This document shows, in pieces, positions 9,767 to 19,862 of a DNA stretch of 64,000 bases (positions are counted from its first letter, which is position 1; each line of letters begins with the position of its first letter). This stretch comes from Streptococcus oralis. Lineage in GTDB: Bacteria; Bacillota; Bacilli; Lactobacillales; Streptococcaceae. The stretch spans positions 1,178,001-1,242,000 of the forward strand of contig NZ_CP097843.1 in the NCBI RefSeq assembly GCF_023611505.1, written 5' to 3'. Under the pieces are notes generated by a model that was not told the DNA's origin, searched no databases, and was given only the letters and a program-made list of their open reading frames with translations. The position numbers and the translations under genes are program-made.

Positions 9767-9790
9767 AAAAGACTGGAATTCCAGCCTTTC
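9767..9790 (-). terminator. Terminator after the DUF1887 gene
   Basis: AAGGCTGG - AATT - CCAGTCTT stem with one G-U pair followed by TTTTAG. It separates the DUF1887 gene from the coiA competence promoter. Confidence 0.8.
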
Positions 9791-9803
9791 ATAATATTAT
9801 TTC

Positions 9804-10952
9804 TTATCTTTTTTGTCTCTTAGAATATTTTTTTAGCATGGGAATGAGATTGGAAATCTGCTCACTTCTAATGACCAGCACGCCGTATTCTTGACAGCGA
9901 TTGGCATAAACAGGATTGATTTTCCCCGTACAGACAATTAACTTGAGGCAACTTTCCCCAGCAAAATGATTGGCGTAGACTTCTAGCTCATTGATGGCTT
10001 CAACTGATAAATCTGTCATCTTGCAGGAGATAAAGGTAATCGAGCGTCCCTTTCTCAGAATGACATCAATCTCATTTTGAACATTGTCCGCCTCTGGAAA
10101 GATGCCATTCCAATCAATCTCACCGCCTATCATGCACTCATCAAACAGCTGAGATTCAAGCGCCAAGAGATAGAGATATACCTCTAAAATATGCCCCTTG
10201 TTGCGGCAAAAGATTTGAGCTTCTTGACTTGGAAAGCTGTAGATTACTCGCTCCTTGTCCTCGCCTTCAATACGAAGCATCCCCGCTTCTACTAGTAAGG
10301 GGATCAGGGATTCTGGATAGTGATAATACTTGCCGTTGTTTTCCAGTATTTTTTCAGTCTCAGCATGCAGGTCATTGGTCTTAGCTAAAGAGAAAAATTG
10401 GGTTACTTGATACCAGTGGGCGGGATTGGAAATAGCCGAGCTGGCTAGTTTTTTAATAGCCTTAATTTGCTCAACTGAGTGGATAGGGCGTTTTGATTTG
10501 AGGATTTTTCCACCACGCAAGGCTATCAACTGTTGGATGCTTAGAGTTGGAATATCCAAATCTTCTTTTTCCAACTGACCAGCTACCCACTTGTATTGTT
10601 TTCCTCGTTCAACATCCATGGCAACGATGGGGAGGTGGCGATCCAAGCCATATTGATAGAGAGATAAGGCTAGTAGTGAATCTCCGCCAAAAACATCGAG
10701 AAGGACTTGGTCATAGCCTACTAGGCAATAATCTAACTGGTTCGCTAGTTGTTCTAAAGACAGCTGACGAAAGGACACTCTTTGTATATGGGGGACTTCT
10801 TCAAGGATAAACTGACGGAGGGAGACTTTCTCATCATTGCTTATTTTCGTCAAAGATAGAAAAAGAATCTCGTCACAATCACTGATAAAGGCTTGGTAGA
10901 CATTCTTTTCCAATACATGCCGATCATACAGCTCCAACAAAAGACTCGTCAT
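9804..10952 (-). CDS. Orphan CARF / PD-(D/E)xK nuclease, Card1/Can2-like (DUF1887 family)
   Basis: 382 residues. The C-terminal half carries the DUF1887 restriction-like nuclease pattern: a KGHILEVYLY segment (catalytic-type Glu about residue 257), QNEIDVIL (Asp about 296) and ITFISCKM (Lys about 311). The N-terminal 150 residues fit a CARF-like Rossmann domain, and residues 150-245 a winged-helix-like linker. The CARF loop usually reading TGGTK is DVFGGDSLLAL here (about 86-96), so ligand binding may be changed or lost. In type III CRISPR systems relatives (Card1, Can2) are cyclic-oligoadenylate-activated DNases/RNases. No cas gene, Cas10 or CRISPR array is visible in this window. GGAGGTGATCAA precedes the ATG, and the gene has its own promoter and terminator. 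Fold confidence is good; the activator and biological role are unknown. Confidence 0.78.
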   Translation of the reverse strand: MTSLLLELYDRHVLEKNVYQAFISDCDEILFLSLTKISNDEKVSLRQFILEEVPHIQRVSFRQLSLEQLANQLDYCLVGYDQVLLDVFGGDSLLALSLYQYGLDRHLPIVAMDVERGKQYKWVAGQLEKEDLDIPTLSIQQLIALRGGKILKSKRPIHSVEQIKAIKKLASSAISNPAHWYQVTQFFSLAKTNDLHAETEKILENNGKYYHYPESLIPLLVEAGMLRIEGEDKERVIYSFPSQEAQIFCRNKGHILEVYLYLLALESQLFDECMIGGEIDWNGIFPEADNVQNEIDVILRKGRSITFISCKMTDLSVEAINELEVYANHFAGESCLKLIVCTGKINPVYANRCQEYGVLVIRSEQISNLIPMLKKYSKRQKR

Positions 10953-11029
10953 TTGATCACCTCCATCTTCTACAACTGTTTAAGCAGAGAGACAGTAATA
11001 GACCTCTACTGCTCAGATTTCCTACTTCT

Positions 11030-11040
11030 AGTATAGCATA
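11030..11040 (-). promoter_or_regulatory. Promoter of the DUF1887 gene (extended -10)
   Basis: TATGCTATACT is an extended -10 (TRTGn plus TATACT), about 77 bases before the start codon. A TTGATT lies upstream at 20-base spacing, so recognition probably depends on the extended -10. Confidence 0.7.
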
Positions 11041-11072
11041 AAACCTGCTCGTCCCAATCAACCAACGCAAAC

Positions 11073-11110
11073 AAAAACGAATAGAAACCTTGCAAAGTGA
11101 TTTCTATTCG
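11073..11110 (-). terminator. Terminator after tehB
   Basis: CGAATAGAAA pairs perfectly with TTTCTATTCG (10 bp) followed by TTTTTG, 16 bases past the tehB stop. Confidence 0.9.
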
Positions 11111-11126
11111 CTGGGTTAAGTTTGAT

Positions 11127-11987
11127 TTACTTGACTTTTTTGGCTAACATGGTCGCAAAGCGTAGTTGAATGCGATTGCCATTTTCATCACGACGGTGCA
11201 GATGTCCTAGATTTTCATTGTACTTAACCAATTCCCAATCTTTGTAGTAGTCCGCCAACTCCCCTTCTTTAAAGGTGAATGGGAAGTTAACCGAGCAAGG
11301 ATAATCCTCTGTGTCCATGGCACAGACGATAAGGTTGTAGCCTCCAACACTAGTTTGCTCCTGCATATTCTGGATGATAGCTGGAATACGGTCTGCTTGA
11401 AGAAACATGAGAACAACTGTTGAAACGATGAAATCATAGTCTTGGCTAACACTGGCTGAATTGATATCGTAAAGACCAACAGGCATGTCTAGATCCTCTT
11501 GTTCCACAATGCTTTGCAAGATTTCAAGGGACAATTCATTTTGATCCACTGCTGTCACATCAAAACCATTCTGTGCGAGAAAGAGAGAGTTACGGCCTTG
11601 ACCACAACCTAAATCCAAGGCCTTTCCTGGTTTTACCGTTTGCATAGCTTCTAAGACTTCCGAATGGACTGGATTTGTATTGTATTTCTTAGGGAAATAA
11701 TCCTCAGGTTTACAATAAAATTCCAAGTACCATTCTACATCGTCTGTTGCGGCCTCTACTCGGTGCCAGGTTTGCGGTTGCGCCATAGGGTTGTCAGCTC
11801 CTGCCTCAAAGAAGTGCTCAGCTAGAACCTCACCATCTTCAGTCAACTCAATAAACTTAAGAGTTCCTTTTAAAACAGTAATCTTGCCCCAAGTCCCAAT
11901 CTTAGTATTATGTTTCTGCTGAACTGCTTCAGGCATAGTCTGTTTGTTCCACAAGGGCATCCGTTTATAGGCAATTAATTTTTCCAT
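11127..11987 (-). CDS. tehB: TehB-like SAM-dependent methyltransferase
   Basis: 286 residues. The N-terminal ~85 residues form a DUF1971-like cupin region ([17 protein letters not shown] ... [13 protein letters not shown]), followed by a class I methyltransferase domain with motif [19 protein letters not shown] (about 116-133) and DVTAVDQNE. This two-domain layout is that of long TehB proteins, which methylate tellurite or other oxyanions and thiols; the physiological substrate in streptococci is unclear. It lies 14 bases after smpB and is probably the last gene of the rnr-smpB-tehB operon, closed by a strong terminator. Confidence 0.9.
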   Translation of the reverse strand: MEKLIAYKRMPLWNKQTMPEAVQQKHNTKIGTWGKITVLKGTLKFIELTEDGEVLAEHFFEAGADNPMAQPQTWHRVEAATDDVEWYLEFYCKPEDYFPKKYNTNPVHSEVLEAMQTVKPGKALDLGCGQGRNSLFLAQNGFDVTAVDQNELSLEILQSIVEQEDLDMPVGLYDINSASVSQDYDFIVSTVVLMFLQADRIPAIIQNMQEQTSVGGYNLIVCAMDTEDYPCSVNFPFTFKEGELADYYKDWELVKYNENLGHLHRRDENGNRIQLRFATMLAKKVK

Positions 11988-12001
11988 TTTACTTCCTCTT
12001 C

Positions 12002-12469
12002 TTAACGCTGGTTGACAGCTTTCATCACACGCGCGATGTCGCGGTTTTGTTCACGTCGCTTGATCGACTCCCGTTTGTCATAGTCATGTTTCCCTTTGGC
12101 AAGTCCTAAAAGAAGCTTGGCGTAGCCATCTTTGATATAAACTTTAAGAGGAACCAAGGTCATACCTGTTCCTTTGGTTTCTTGCTCCAATTTTTGGATT
12201 TGCTTCTTATGGAGCAGGAGTTTGCGACGGCGTTCTGGTTCCTGATTCCAGATATTGCCCTCTTCGTAAGGAGCGATATGAACGTTGCTCAACCAGACTT
12301 CCCCATTTTTTACTTGGGCAAAGCCGTCCTTGAGATTGATTCGAGCAGCTCGAACACTCTTGATCTCCGTTCCTGTCAGAACCATTCCTGCTTCAAGCGT
12401 ATCTACGATTGTATAGTCGTGGTGTGCCTTTTTATTTTGTGCGACGACCTTTCCCTCGCCCTTTGCCAT
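12002..12469 (-). CDS. smpB: SsrA-binding protein SmpB
   Basis: 155 residues, the usual length. It binds tmRNA and brings it to stalled ribosomes for trans-translation. It shows the OB-fold signature [39 protein letters not shown] and the basic C-terminal tail [20 protein letters not shown]. The start codon lies inside the 3' end of rnr (38-base overlap), so the two are translationally linked; RNase R degrades non-stop mRNAs handled by SmpB-tmRNA, which makes the pairing functional. Confidence 0.98.
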   Translation of the reverse strand: MAKGEGKVVAQNKKAHHDYTIVDTLEAGMVLTGTEIKSVRAARINLKDGFAQVKNGEVWLSNVHIAPYEEGNIWNQEPERRRKLLLHKKQIQKLEQETKGTGMTLVPLKVYIKDGYAKLLLGLAKGKHDYDKRESIKRREQNRDIARVMKAVNQR

Positions 12470-14786
12470 GCTTGGCTCCTTTCTTAGCTACTTCCTTATA
12501 AAAAGGTTTCTTTCCCTTTTTCTTCTTATCTTTTTGTGAATGCTTGTGCTTATCATTTGAGCATCCTGATTTTCTCTTGTCTTCCTTCTTGTCTGAACGG
12601 CGACTTGAGCCACGACCCCTGTCTTTGCGCACAGCTTGCTTCAAGCCTTTTTCAATGACATCAAACTCACTAGGTACGAAAGAGAAATCAATCTCTCCTG
12701 TCATCTTATCCGCTCTTTCAACTCGAATGCGAATCTGCTGTCCCACACGGAAGGTTGTGCCTGATTTCTCCCCACGGAGGGTCAAATCACGCTCATTGAA
12801 ATGATAAAATTCAGGTAAATTGGTGATGTGAATCAAGCCTTCTACTGTATTTGGCAATTCGACAAAAAGACCAAACTTAACAATGCTGGATACAACCGCA
12901 TCATACTCTTCACCCACGTATTCTTCCATGTACTCAGCTTTTTTCATGGCTTCGACTTCACGCTCTGCCTCAATAGCGCGACGCTCACGGTTGGAAGACT
13001 GGGTCGCAATCTCTGGAATCACTTGCTCAAAATGCTCGGCTATTTCCTTGGAACGCCCATAGTCCCGAATCATGCGGTGAACAAGGAGGTCTGGATAACG
13101 ACGAATGGGGCTGGTAAAGTGAGTATAATAGTTAGCAGCAAGACCATAGTGACCGTGATTATGCTCTGAATAACGAGCCTGCTGCATGGAACGGAGAAGC
13201 ATCATCGATAATACATCCGCATAGGGCTCTCCCTCAACAGCACGCATGATATCTTGAAGGGCCTCCTGACTAATCTCACTGGCAGTCCCATAAATTCGCA
13301 ATCCAAAGCTCGAAGCGTAATCAATAAACTTCTGAACTTTTTCAGCCTTAGGCTCCTCGTGAATCCGATAGATAAAAGGTAGATCCAGTTTGCTAAAGTG
13401 TTCGGCAACCGTTTCGTTGGCTATCAACATGAATGACTCAATCATCCGCTCAGCAACACCACGCTGACGAAGGACAATATCCACAGGCTTGCCTTTTTTA
13501 TCCACCAAAATCTTAGCTTCGCTGGTATCAAAATTGAGAGCTCCACGTTTCTCACGCATGCTTTCTAGCGTTTCATGAAGCTTGGCCATGAGCTCGATAC
13601 TAGGAACAATTTTCTTAAACTCTTGTCTCTTTTCATCATCGCCAGCTAGGATATCATTAACAGCGCTATAGGTCATACGAAAACTAGTCTTGATAACCGT
13701 TTGTGTGATGGTGTAGTTGACTACACGACCATGTTTATCAATTTCCATAATGGCAGACTGGGTCAGGCGGTCAACTTGTGGATTGAGAGAGCAGATGCCA
13801 TTTGACAAACGCTCTGGAAGCATTGGAACCACTCGGTCTGTTACATAGACAGAAGTCGCGCGGTTAAGGGCTTCCTTATCAAGTGCAGAACCCTCTGTCA
13901 CATAGTAGGAAACATCCGCGATGTGAACACCGAGTTCGATATTACCATTTTTCAAAGGCTTGATGTGAACTGCGTCGTCCAAGTCCTTGGCATCCGCACC
14001 GTCAATAGTAAAGGTAAGCTCATCTCTTAAATCAAGACGCCCTTCCATATCCTTTTCTGAGGGAGCATCAGGCACACTTTCCGCCTCCTTGAGAACAGCT
14101 TCTGGAAATTCTGAGACAATATCCATGGATTCTAAGACTTCAAGAACGTCAATCCCAGCATCAGTCGAGTGTCCCACCACGTCCAGCACACTAGCGACAA
14201 AGAAATCATGTTTCTTACTTGGGTATTTGTCGATAAAGACCTTGAGAACTTCCGTTCCCTCTAGTTTAAGAGCTGGTTTCTTAACATAAATTGGCTGGCT
14301 GATTTTCTGATTTTTTGAACGGATATAGCCGGCATACTTGGGCTTTTCCTGATCCAGAACGATTTGCCCGACAACTGTCGTCAGACTATGCTCTAGGATA
14401 TCGATAATCTTGGCTTCTGCCGCTGTTCCCTTGTTACGATCAGCAACTTTCTTAATGACGACCTCAACGGTATCGCCATCAATGGCATAGTTGACATCGT
14501 TTTTTCCTACAAAAAGGTCGTCCTCTTCACCTTCCAGACTGACAAAGCCAAAGCCATTTTTATGGGCATGAAAAACCCCTTTGAGGGTGATTTCATGTTT
14601 CTTCTTTTGGTCAAGACATAAACTACCATCATCTTCAAAACGAATCTGGTGCTTTCTTTCCATCAGAGACAGGGTTTTAATCAACTCACGGAAATCCTTG
14701 GATCCATCCTTTCCGAGAGCCTGAGCTAGGTCATTTACCGTCACTCGCCCCTTCTCTTGCAAATATTCTTTTATTTTATCTTTCAT
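12432..14786 (-). CDS. rnr: Ribonuclease R
   Basis: 784 residues, processive 3'-5' exoribonuclease that degrades structured RNA. Domains in order: N-terminal winged helix ([11 protein letters not shown]), cold-shock domains (about 70-220), RNB catalytic domain with [20 protein letters not shown] (about 256-275; the catalytic Asp cluster), S1 domain (about 632-715) and a Lys/Arg/Gly-rich tail. The tail overlaps the smpB start. It heads the rnr-smpB-tehB unit, about 96 bases after secG. Confidence 0.97.
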   Translation of the reverse strand: MKDKIKEYLQEKGRVTVNDLAQALGKDGSKDFRELIKTLSLMERKHQIRFEDDGSLCLDQKKKHEITLKGVFHAHKNGFGFVSLEGEEDDLFVGKNDVNYAIDGDTVEVVIKKVADRNKGTAAEAKIIDILEHSLTTVVGQIVLDQEKPKYAGYIRSKNQKISQPIYVKKPALKLEGTEVLKVFIDKYPSKKHDFFVASVLDVVGHSTDAGIDVLEVLESMDIVSEFPEAVLKEAESVPDAPSEKDMEGRLDLRDELTFTIDGADAKDLDDAVHIKPLKNGNIELGVHIADVSYYVTEGSALDKEALNRATSVYVTDRVVPMLPERLSNGICSLNPQVDRLTQSAIMEIDKHGRVVNYTITQTVIKTSFRMTYSAVNDILAGDDEKRQEFKKIVPSIELMAKLHETLESMREKRGALNFDTSEAKILVDKKGKPVDIVLRQRGVAERMIESFMLIANETVAEHFSKLDLPFIYRIHEEPKAEKVQKFIDYASSFGLRIYGTASEISQEALQDIMRAVEGEPYADVLSMMLLRSMQQARYSEHNHGHYGLAANYYTHFTSPIRRYPDLLVHRMIRDYGRSKEIAEHFEQVIPEIATQSSNRERRAIEAEREVEAMKKAEYMEEYVGEEYDAVVSSIVKFGLFVELPNTVEGLIHITNLPEFYHFNERDLTLRGEKSGTTFRVGQQIRIRVERADKMTGEIDFSFVPSEFDVIEKGLKQAVRKDRGRGSSRRSDKKEDKRKSGCSNDKHKHSQKDKKKKGKKPFYKEVAKKGAKHGKGRGKGRRTK

Positions 14787-14849
14787 GTTTTCTTTCTAGA
14801 TTTTTATAATTTCTTTTTGATTGATAACTTTATAAGTGTCATTGAAAAT

Positions 14850-14880
14850 AAAAATAGGCTAAGACCTAGTCTCGCCCATT
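14850..14880 (-). terminator. Probable terminator after secG
   Basis: An interrupted stem (GGC / AGAC - TAG - GTCT / GCC) is followed by TATTTTTATTTT just after the secG stop. It has bulges, so it is weaker than the other terminators here. Confidence 0.5.
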
Positions 14881-14882
14881 TC

Positions 14883-15116
14883 TTATCTACTTGATAATAC
14901 CGTCAATGCTAAGGCAATGGCTAGCCAGAAAAAGACTAAAATACCTGTCAAACGTTGCATCACAGCTTCAAAACCACGCGCCTTACTACGTTCAAACAAA
15001 TCACCTGAGCTGGCATCAAATACATTGCTGGATTGGTTCTTAGTTGGTTGCATGAAAATCGCAATCACAATCACAACAGATAATACTAATAAAATGGTTA
15101 ACAATAGGTTATACAT
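14883..15116 (-). CDS. secG: Protein translocase subunit SecG
   Basis: 77 residues with two hydrophobic helices (about 3-22 and 52-73) joined by a polar loop containing NQSSNVFDASSGDLFERSKARG, the normal SecG layout. It is a non-essential SecYEG component that assists SecA-driven export. It lies 39 bases downstream of rpmG and may be cotranscribed with it. Confidence 0.95.
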   Translation of the reverse strand: MYNLLLTILLVLSVVIVIAIFMQPTKNQSSNVFDASSGDLFERSKARGFEAVMQRLTGILVFFWLAIALALTVLSSR

Positions 15117-15155
15117 ATCAAACTCCTTAAAATCCCTATTATTTTACCATAAAAT

Positions 15156-15305
15156 CTACTTAGATTCAAGATGTAGGGTTACTTTTCTTTCCTTGGGACA
15201 ATACTTTAAAACCTCAATCTTGTCAGGATGAGTTTTGGAGTTCTTACTGGTTAGATAATTCATGCTACCGCAAGAGGAGCACTTGAGATTGATTTTTACT
15301 CGCAC
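15156..15305 (-). CDS. rpmG: 50S ribosomal protein L33 (C+ zinc-binding form)
   Basis: 49 residues starting with [25 protein letters not shown] and ending HLESK. One CxxC pair (CSSC) is clear; the second half of the ribbon has a single Cys (LKYCPKERK) rather than CxxC, so zinc binding may be incomplete. The GTG overlaps the pmrA stop codon by one base (TAGTG), so translation is coupled. It is too short to be found easily by length-based calling. Confidence 0.92.
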   Translation of the reverse strand: MRVKINLKCSSCGSMNYLTSKNSKTHPDKIEVLKYCPKERKVTLHLESK

Positions 15306-16504
15306 TAGATTTCCTTTACTTTTAATAATGATCTAAATTGCACTATGTTACATAAACAACTGAAAGTTACACAGGCTGCTGTCGCATAAAAGACAGCATG
15401 GTAGCCCAAATATCCTGCAACTGCGGATCCCGCCATAGGTCCAATCACTCCACCGAGGTAAAAAAAGACTTGGTTGAAGGCGAAAATCCTTGAAATACCT
15501 GATTTTGGAGTCATTTTGCTGAGAAGGGCATTGACACCTGGTATGAGAGCTCCTGTTCCCAAACCAAAGAGAAAACGATACAAGCCAAGTTGAAGGGGGC
15601 TGGTCGCATGAGCACAAAGAAGGTAAATGATGACGGAATAAATCTGCGCCGCGACTAACAATCTATGATTCCCTACCTTATCGCCAAGTTTTCCTAGAAT
15701 TCCAGCACTCATCATGCTAGAAAATCCCATGCTGGATACAATCAATCCTGATACAAAGAGGAGATTCTCAGTCTGCCCTAAGTCCCGCACATAAAGAGCC
15801 AGAATGGGGCCAATTGATTGAGCTGAAAATTGAATGACAAAGCTCGTCAAAAATAGGTTTACTAAGAGCCTAGGATACTTGAAAGAAGAAAATACTTCTT
15901 TCGTTGGGATAGCCTTCTCCTTAGCTACTGGCTGAAAATCTTCCTTGATAAAGAAAATGGTTAGGATTGCAGCTAAAAATAAGAAAGCACCTACCAATAA
16001 AAAGACATTACGAATGCCAAAAATTTCAGCAATAAAGCCTCCAACAAAGGGACCCGTCAGTGTTCCTGCAACAACTCCAGTAGATAGAGTCCCCAGAGCC
16101 GCTCCCGACTTATCTTTCGGTACCTGACTAGCAATCAAGGCCGTTGCATTGGGGACAAAACCAGTAAATACACCATTGAGCAAGCGCAGAAAGAGTAGCC
16201 AATAGATATTTGGCACGAAGGCCAAACCTCCCATAGTGATAGTCATGGCAAGACCTGCTCGAATCATCATGGGTTTTCGACCGTACTTATCAGCAAGAAT
16301 ACCCCAGATGGGAGAAACTAGAGCTGCTGAAACAGCCGAAACTGAGATGGCTAATCCAGCATAAAAAGCAACTTGGTCTCCTTCAATTCCCAACTGCTCC
16401 ACAAAGATAGGCATGAAAGGAACGACCAAGGAAATGCTGGCGCCCGTTAGAAAACTACCGAACCAGGCGACACGAAGATTCTCTTTCCAACTAATCTCTT
16501 GCAC
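15305..16504 (-). CDS. pmrA: Multidrug efflux transporter PmrA (MFS, 12 TM)
   Basis: 399 residues with the GTG start at 16504 ([14 protein letters not shown]), preceded by GAAGGAGG at 8 bases. The longer TTG start adds six residues and lacks a site. It is a major facilitator drug/H+ antiporter; in S. pneumoniae PmrA contributes to fluoroquinolone efflux. The loop 2-3 signature [17 protein letters not shown] and motif C-like [13 protein letters not shown] are visible, together with twelve hydrophobic segments. It overlaps the coaE end upstream by 14 bases and rpmG downstream by one base, forming mutM-coaE-pmrA-rpmG. Confidence 0.94.
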   Translation of the reverse strand: MQEISWKENLRVAWFGSFLTGASISLVVPFMPIFVEQLGIEGDQVAFYAGLAISVSAVSAALVSPIWGILADKYGRKPMMIRAGLAMTITMGGLAFVPNIYWLLFLRLLNGVFTGFVPNATALIASQVPKDKSGAALGTLSTGVVAGTLTGPFVGGFIAEIFGIRNVFLLVGAFLFLAAILTIFFIKEDFQPVAKEKAIPTKEVFSSFKYPRLLVNLFLTSFVIQFSAQSIGPILALYVRDLGQTENLLFVSGLIVSSMGFSSMMSAGILGKLGDKVGNHRLLVAAQIYSVIIYLLCAHATSPLQLGLYRFLFGLGTGALIPGVNALLSKMTPKSGISRIFAFNQVFFYLGGVIGPMAGSAVAGYLGYHAVFYATAACVTFSCLCNIVQFRSLLKVKEI

Positions 16505-17096
16505 CGCTATCGCCTCCTTCAAGTAACTTCACTACTTGACTCACAAGTTGATCACGACTGCTATTATTATCTAATATATGACTCGCCAATTTTTTCTTTT
16601 CTTCTAAAGACCACTGGGTTGCCAAACGGGACTCTGCTACTTCCTTAGAAAGATGATCCCGTTTCATGAAACGTTCCACCTGAACATCTCGATCCACATA
16701 GACCAGCCACGTTTCATCAAACCAGTTGGCGTAGTCCTGTTCAAAAAGCAGGGGAATATCCATGAAAAAAATCGCTTCTGTCTGGGCTAACTGGTCTCTC
16801 AGAGCACCCAATTCCTCACGAATAATCTCTCCTTGGGTTTGCTTAGACCATTCTTGTTCTTCTGGATTTGAAAAGATGAGACTAGCCAGGAGAGGGCGAT
16901 TGAGTTCTCCATTTTCAAGGATGATTTCCTGTCCAAAATGCTGAACTAAGACCTGATACAGACGGCCTCCAGGTTTCTGTAGCTGGTGGACAAGTCGGTC
17001 AGCATCTACCACTTGAAAGCCTTGCTCTCTTAGGAAATTTGTCACAGTTGACTTCCCAGAGGCAATTCCTCCTGTGATTCCAATGATTTTTCCCAT
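16491..17096 (-). CDS. coaE: Dephospho-CoA kinase
   Basis: 201 residues. Catalyses the last step of coenzyme A synthesis, ATP-dependent 3'-phosphorylation of dephospho-CoA. The P-loop GITGGIASGKST is at residues 6-17, with VVDADRLVHQL and the DIPLLFE segment following. The ATG at 17096 overlaps the mutM stop (TGATG), as common in streptococci; the longer frame adds nine residues from within mutM. Confidence 0.96.
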   Translation of the reverse strand: MGKIIGITGGIASGKSTVTNFLREQGFQVVDADRLVHQLQKPGGRLYQVLVQHFGQEIILENGELNRPLLASLIFSNPEEQEWSKQTQGEIIREELGALRDQLAQTEAIFFMDIPLLFEQDYANWFDETWLVYVDRDVQVERFMKRDHLSKEVAESRLATQWSLEEKKKLASHILDNNSSRDQLVSQVVKLLEGGDSGARD

Positions 17097-17920
17097 CAGT
17101 CCCTCCTTTGACACTGAGGACAAAAATGAGTTCCTCGTCCGCCAAGTTGGATTTTCTCAATCACTGCCCCACAGCGTGAACACTCTTGGCCAGCCTTGTC
17201 ATAGACCTGATGGAAATCCTGCATGGTTCCGTCTTCCCCAAAGGCATTTGTATAAGTTCGAATGGTGGAGCCCCCTTTTTCAACAGCCTGTCCCAAAACA
17301 ACAATAGTCTGGCCATGAATATCTGACGCTTCTTCTGCTGTTAAACTCTGAGAAGGTCGGGCCGGATGGACCTGAGCTCGCCAGAGAACCTCATCCACAT
17401 AGATATTACCGAGGCCAGCTACCAAGGTCTGGTCTAGGAGATGGGATTTGATAGGCTTTTTAGACTTGGATAGAGCAACTTGAAAGACCTGCAAATCAAA
17501 GTCCTGCTCTCTTGGCTCAGGTCCTAATTTTTTAGAAACAAAGTAGGCTTCCAATAGGTCGGGTGCCAACAGTTCCATGGTACCAAACTTGCGTACATCT
17601 TCATAAACAAGCGTGCCTCCATCTTCAAACTGGAAGAAGACATGGGCGTGCTTGCGTTCAGGAATCTGGTCTGGATAGTAAAAATACTTGCCCTCCATCC
17701 GCAAATGGGAAATCAAGACCTTGTCTGTCAGGAAAAAAAGCAGATACTTGCCACGGCGTCCCATGGACTCAATCACTTGGCCAGGCACTTCCTTTTGAAA
17801 CTCGTCCAAATCTGTCTTGATCATCTTAGGATAACGAACCTCTATACTCGAAATCTTCTTTCCCAAAATTAATTTCTCTAAACCACGACGAACGGTTTCA
17901 ACCTCTGGTAATTCAGGCAT
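17096..17920 (-). CDS. mutM: Formamidopyrimidine-DNA glycosylase
   Basis: 274 residues, base-excision repair enzyme removing 8-oxoguanine and ring-opened purines. The mature N-terminus [13 protein letters not shown] carries the catalytic Pro and Glu. The H2TH region includes [15 protein letters not shown], and the C-terminal zinc finger reads [20 protein letters not shown] then CPQC. The start MPELPEVE is dictated by the catalytic Pro. It begins 48 bases after era and overlaps coaE by one base. Confidence 0.98.
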   Translation of the reverse strand: MPELPEVETVRRGLEKLILGKKISSIEVRYPKMIKTDLDEFQKEVPGQVIESMGRRGKYLLFFLTDKVLISHLRMEGKYFYYPDQIPERKHAHVFFQFEDGGTLVYEDVRKFGTMELLAPDLLEAYFVSKKLGPEPREQDFDLQVFQVALSKSKKPIKSHLLDQTLVAGLGNIYVDEVLWRAQVHPARPSQSLTAEEASDIHGQTIVVLGQAVEKGGSTIRTYTNAFGEDGTMQDFHQVYDKAGQECSRCGAVIEKIQLGGRGTHFCPQCQRRD

Positions 17921-17968
17921 AAATCCTCCTTCTGTAAAAACAAGAAGCAGGCATGAGCCCACCTCTAC

Positions 17969-18868
17969 TTAGTATTCTTTTTCATTATAGCCAAAGTCAG
18001 CCAAATCTAGCTTTTTATCACGCCAGTTTTTCTTGACCTTGACCCAAGTTTCTAGGAAAACCTTGTCCCCTAGCATGAGTTCGATATCACGACGGGCCAT
18101 GGTCCCAATTTTCTTGAGCATAGCGCCACCTTTACCAATGATAATACCTTTTTGACTATCACGCTCGACCATGATGGTTGCGCGAATGTGAACCTTGTCT
18201 GTCTCTTCGTCCCGCTTCATGGAGTCAACCACTACGGCAACTGAATGAGGAATCTCTTCACGCGTTAAATGAAGAACCTTCTCACGAATCATTTCAGAAA
18301 CCAAGAAACGCTCAGGATGATCTGTGATTTGATCAGCTGGGAAATACTGGAAACCTTCCTCTAGATTTTCACTGAGGATGTCAATTAGACGAGAAACGTT
18401 ATTTCCCTGAAGAGCTGAGATCGGAACAATTTCCTTAAAGTCCATCTGGTTACGGAAGTCATCAATCTGAGCCAAAAGCTGGTCTGGATGGACCTTGTCA
18501 ATCTTATTCACCACCAGAATCACAGGAACCTTAGCAGCTTTCAGACGCTCGATAATCATATCGTCACCCTTACCACGTGGCTCATCAGCTGGCACCATGA
18601 AGAGAACAGTGTCTACTTCACGAAGGGTACTATAGGCAGATTCCACCATGAAATCCCCAAGAGCTGTTTTAGGCTTGTGAATCCCCGGTGTGTCGATAAA
18701 GACGATTTGTTCCTTATCCGTTGTGTAAATCCCCATGATTTTATTACGTGTTGTTTGCGCCTTGTCACTCATAATGGCAATCTTTTGCCCCATGACGTGA
18801 TTCAAAAAGGTTGACTTCCCAACATTGGGACGTCCTAAAATGGCCACAAAGCCTGATTTAAATGTCAT
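17969..18868 (-). CDS. era: GTPase Era
   Basis: 299 residues. Ras-like GTPase that binds the 3' end of 16S rRNA and aids 30S maturation. G1 [12 protein letters not shown] (about 12-23), G3 DTPGIHKPK and G4 NKIDK are seen, followed by a C-terminal KH domain with [13 protein letters not shown]. It is the third gene in ybeY-dgkA-era, all ribosome-maturation or envelope functions. Confidence 0.98.
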   Translation of the reverse strand: MTFKSGFVAILGRPNVGKSTFLNHVMGQKIAIMSDKAQTTRNKIMGIYTTDKEQIVFIDTPGIHKPKTALGDFMVESAYSTLREVDTVLFMVPADEPRGKGDDMIIERLKAAKVPVILVVNKIDKVHPDQLLAQIDDFRNQMDFKEIVPISALQGNNVSRLIDILSENLEEGFQYFPADQITDHPERFLVSEMIREKVLHLTREEIPHSVAVVVDSMKRDEETDKVHIRATIMVERDSQKGIIIGKGGAMLKKIGTMARRDIELMLGDKVFLETWVKVKKNWRDKKLDLADFGYNEKEY

Positions 18869-18884
18869 AATTTCCTCTTAGTGT

Positions 18885-19280
18885 TTAAAATAGTATATCC
18901 CAAATGCGTGGGAGAAAGATAAGTACACCAATCACTGCAGCAAGAAGGGAAACCACAAGCACGGCTCCTGCCGCCATGTCCTTGGCTTTCTTTGCCAACA
19001 TAGAAAAGTGATAGTGACTGGCTAAATCCACCACATTTTCAATAGCAGAGTTAATAATTTCAAAGGCTACTACCAAGAAAATGCTCATTAGGAGAAAGAG
19101 CCATTCGATTCGTGACACCTGAAAAACAAAACCTGCAAGGATAACCACAAGGGCTGTCACTGCATGTTTTCGCATATTGCGTTCTTCCTTGATCGCAGTC
19201 AGAATTCCTGTAAGGGCAAATTCTAAACTGGATACCAGGTCACGATTTTTCCATTTTCGTTTATTGTCTTGTGAGTCCAT
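18885..19280 (-). CDS. dgkA: Diacylglycerol/undecaprenol kinase
   Basis: 131 residues, small membrane kinase with three hydrophobic helices. In Gram-positives this family mainly phosphorylates undecaprenol, recycling the cell-wall lipid carrier. Signature residues: [16 protein letters not shown] (about 74-89), with the catalytic-type Glu and Asn, and [12 protein letters not shown]. It overlaps ybeY by 20 bases and precedes era by 16. Confidence 0.94.
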   Translation of the reverse strand: MDSQDNKRKWKNRDLVSSLEFALTGILTAIKEERNMRKHAVTALVVILAGFVFQVSRIEWLFLLMSIFLVVAFEIINSAIENVVDLASHYHFSMLAKKAKDMAAGAVLVVSLLAAVIGVLIFLPRIWDILF

Positions 19281-19758
19281 AGGCTGTTAAAATTTCTTCT
19301 TGTAAACCGAACATCTCCGCTTCTTCTTCCGGAGTGTAGTGATCATAGCCGTTAATATGTAAAAAGCCGTGTACTGCCAAGAAGCCCATCTCACGCTCAA
19401 AGCTGTGACCGTATTCCTCAGCCTGCTCATGCGCTTTATCGATAGAGATAAACAATTCCCCAATATAGGCATCAAACTCAGACATCATCTCTGTCAATTC
19501 AGGATTTTCAAGCAAATCCTCTTCGTCAAAGGCAATATCCAACTCTGGCTTATACTCAAGGCTGATGACATCCGTCGGACGATCGGTGTCACGGTACTCG
19601 AGGTTGAGTTCGTGACTACGCTCGTTGGTAACAAAAGTGACTGCCATTTCCTTGTCTTCTTTTCCTATTTTTTGGGCAGCAAATTCCAAAATTTCTTGGG
19701 TTTGTTGCAAGATTTCTTGTGAAACTTGACCAGTTTCATCTACCATTTCAATATACAT
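19261..19758 (-). CDS. ybeY: Endoribonuclease YbeY
   Basis: 165 residues. Metal-dependent RNase for rRNA maturation and 70S quality control. The zinc motif [11 protein letters not shown] (H-x3-H-x5-H) is near residues 130-140, and the conserved [14 protein letters not shown] is near 56-69. It is first in ybeY-dgkA-era and divergent from pavA; the two share a ~100-base control region. Confidence 0.97.
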   Translation of the reverse strand: MYIEMVDETGQVSQEILQQTQEILEFAAQKIGKEDKEMAVTFVTNERSHELNLEYRDTDRPTDVISLEYKPELDIAFDEEDLLENPELTEMMSEFDAYIGELFISIDKAHEQAEEYGHSFEREMGFLAVHGFLHINGYDHYTPEEEAEMFGLQEEILTAYGLTRQ

Positions 19759-19826
19759 GTACTTCTCGATTCTCTTTACTTGGCTTTATTATACCACATT
19801 TCCATGATTTTATTCTACCTTTTTGA

Positions 19827-19832
19827 TATAAT
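19827..19832 (+). promoter_or_regulatory. pavA -10 element
   Basis: TATAAT 30 bases before the pavA ATG; the -35 region is poor (CATGAT-like), so the promoter may be weak or assisted. Confidence 0.6.
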
Positions 19833-19862
19833 ACTATGGAATACAATCACAAGGAGAGAACG

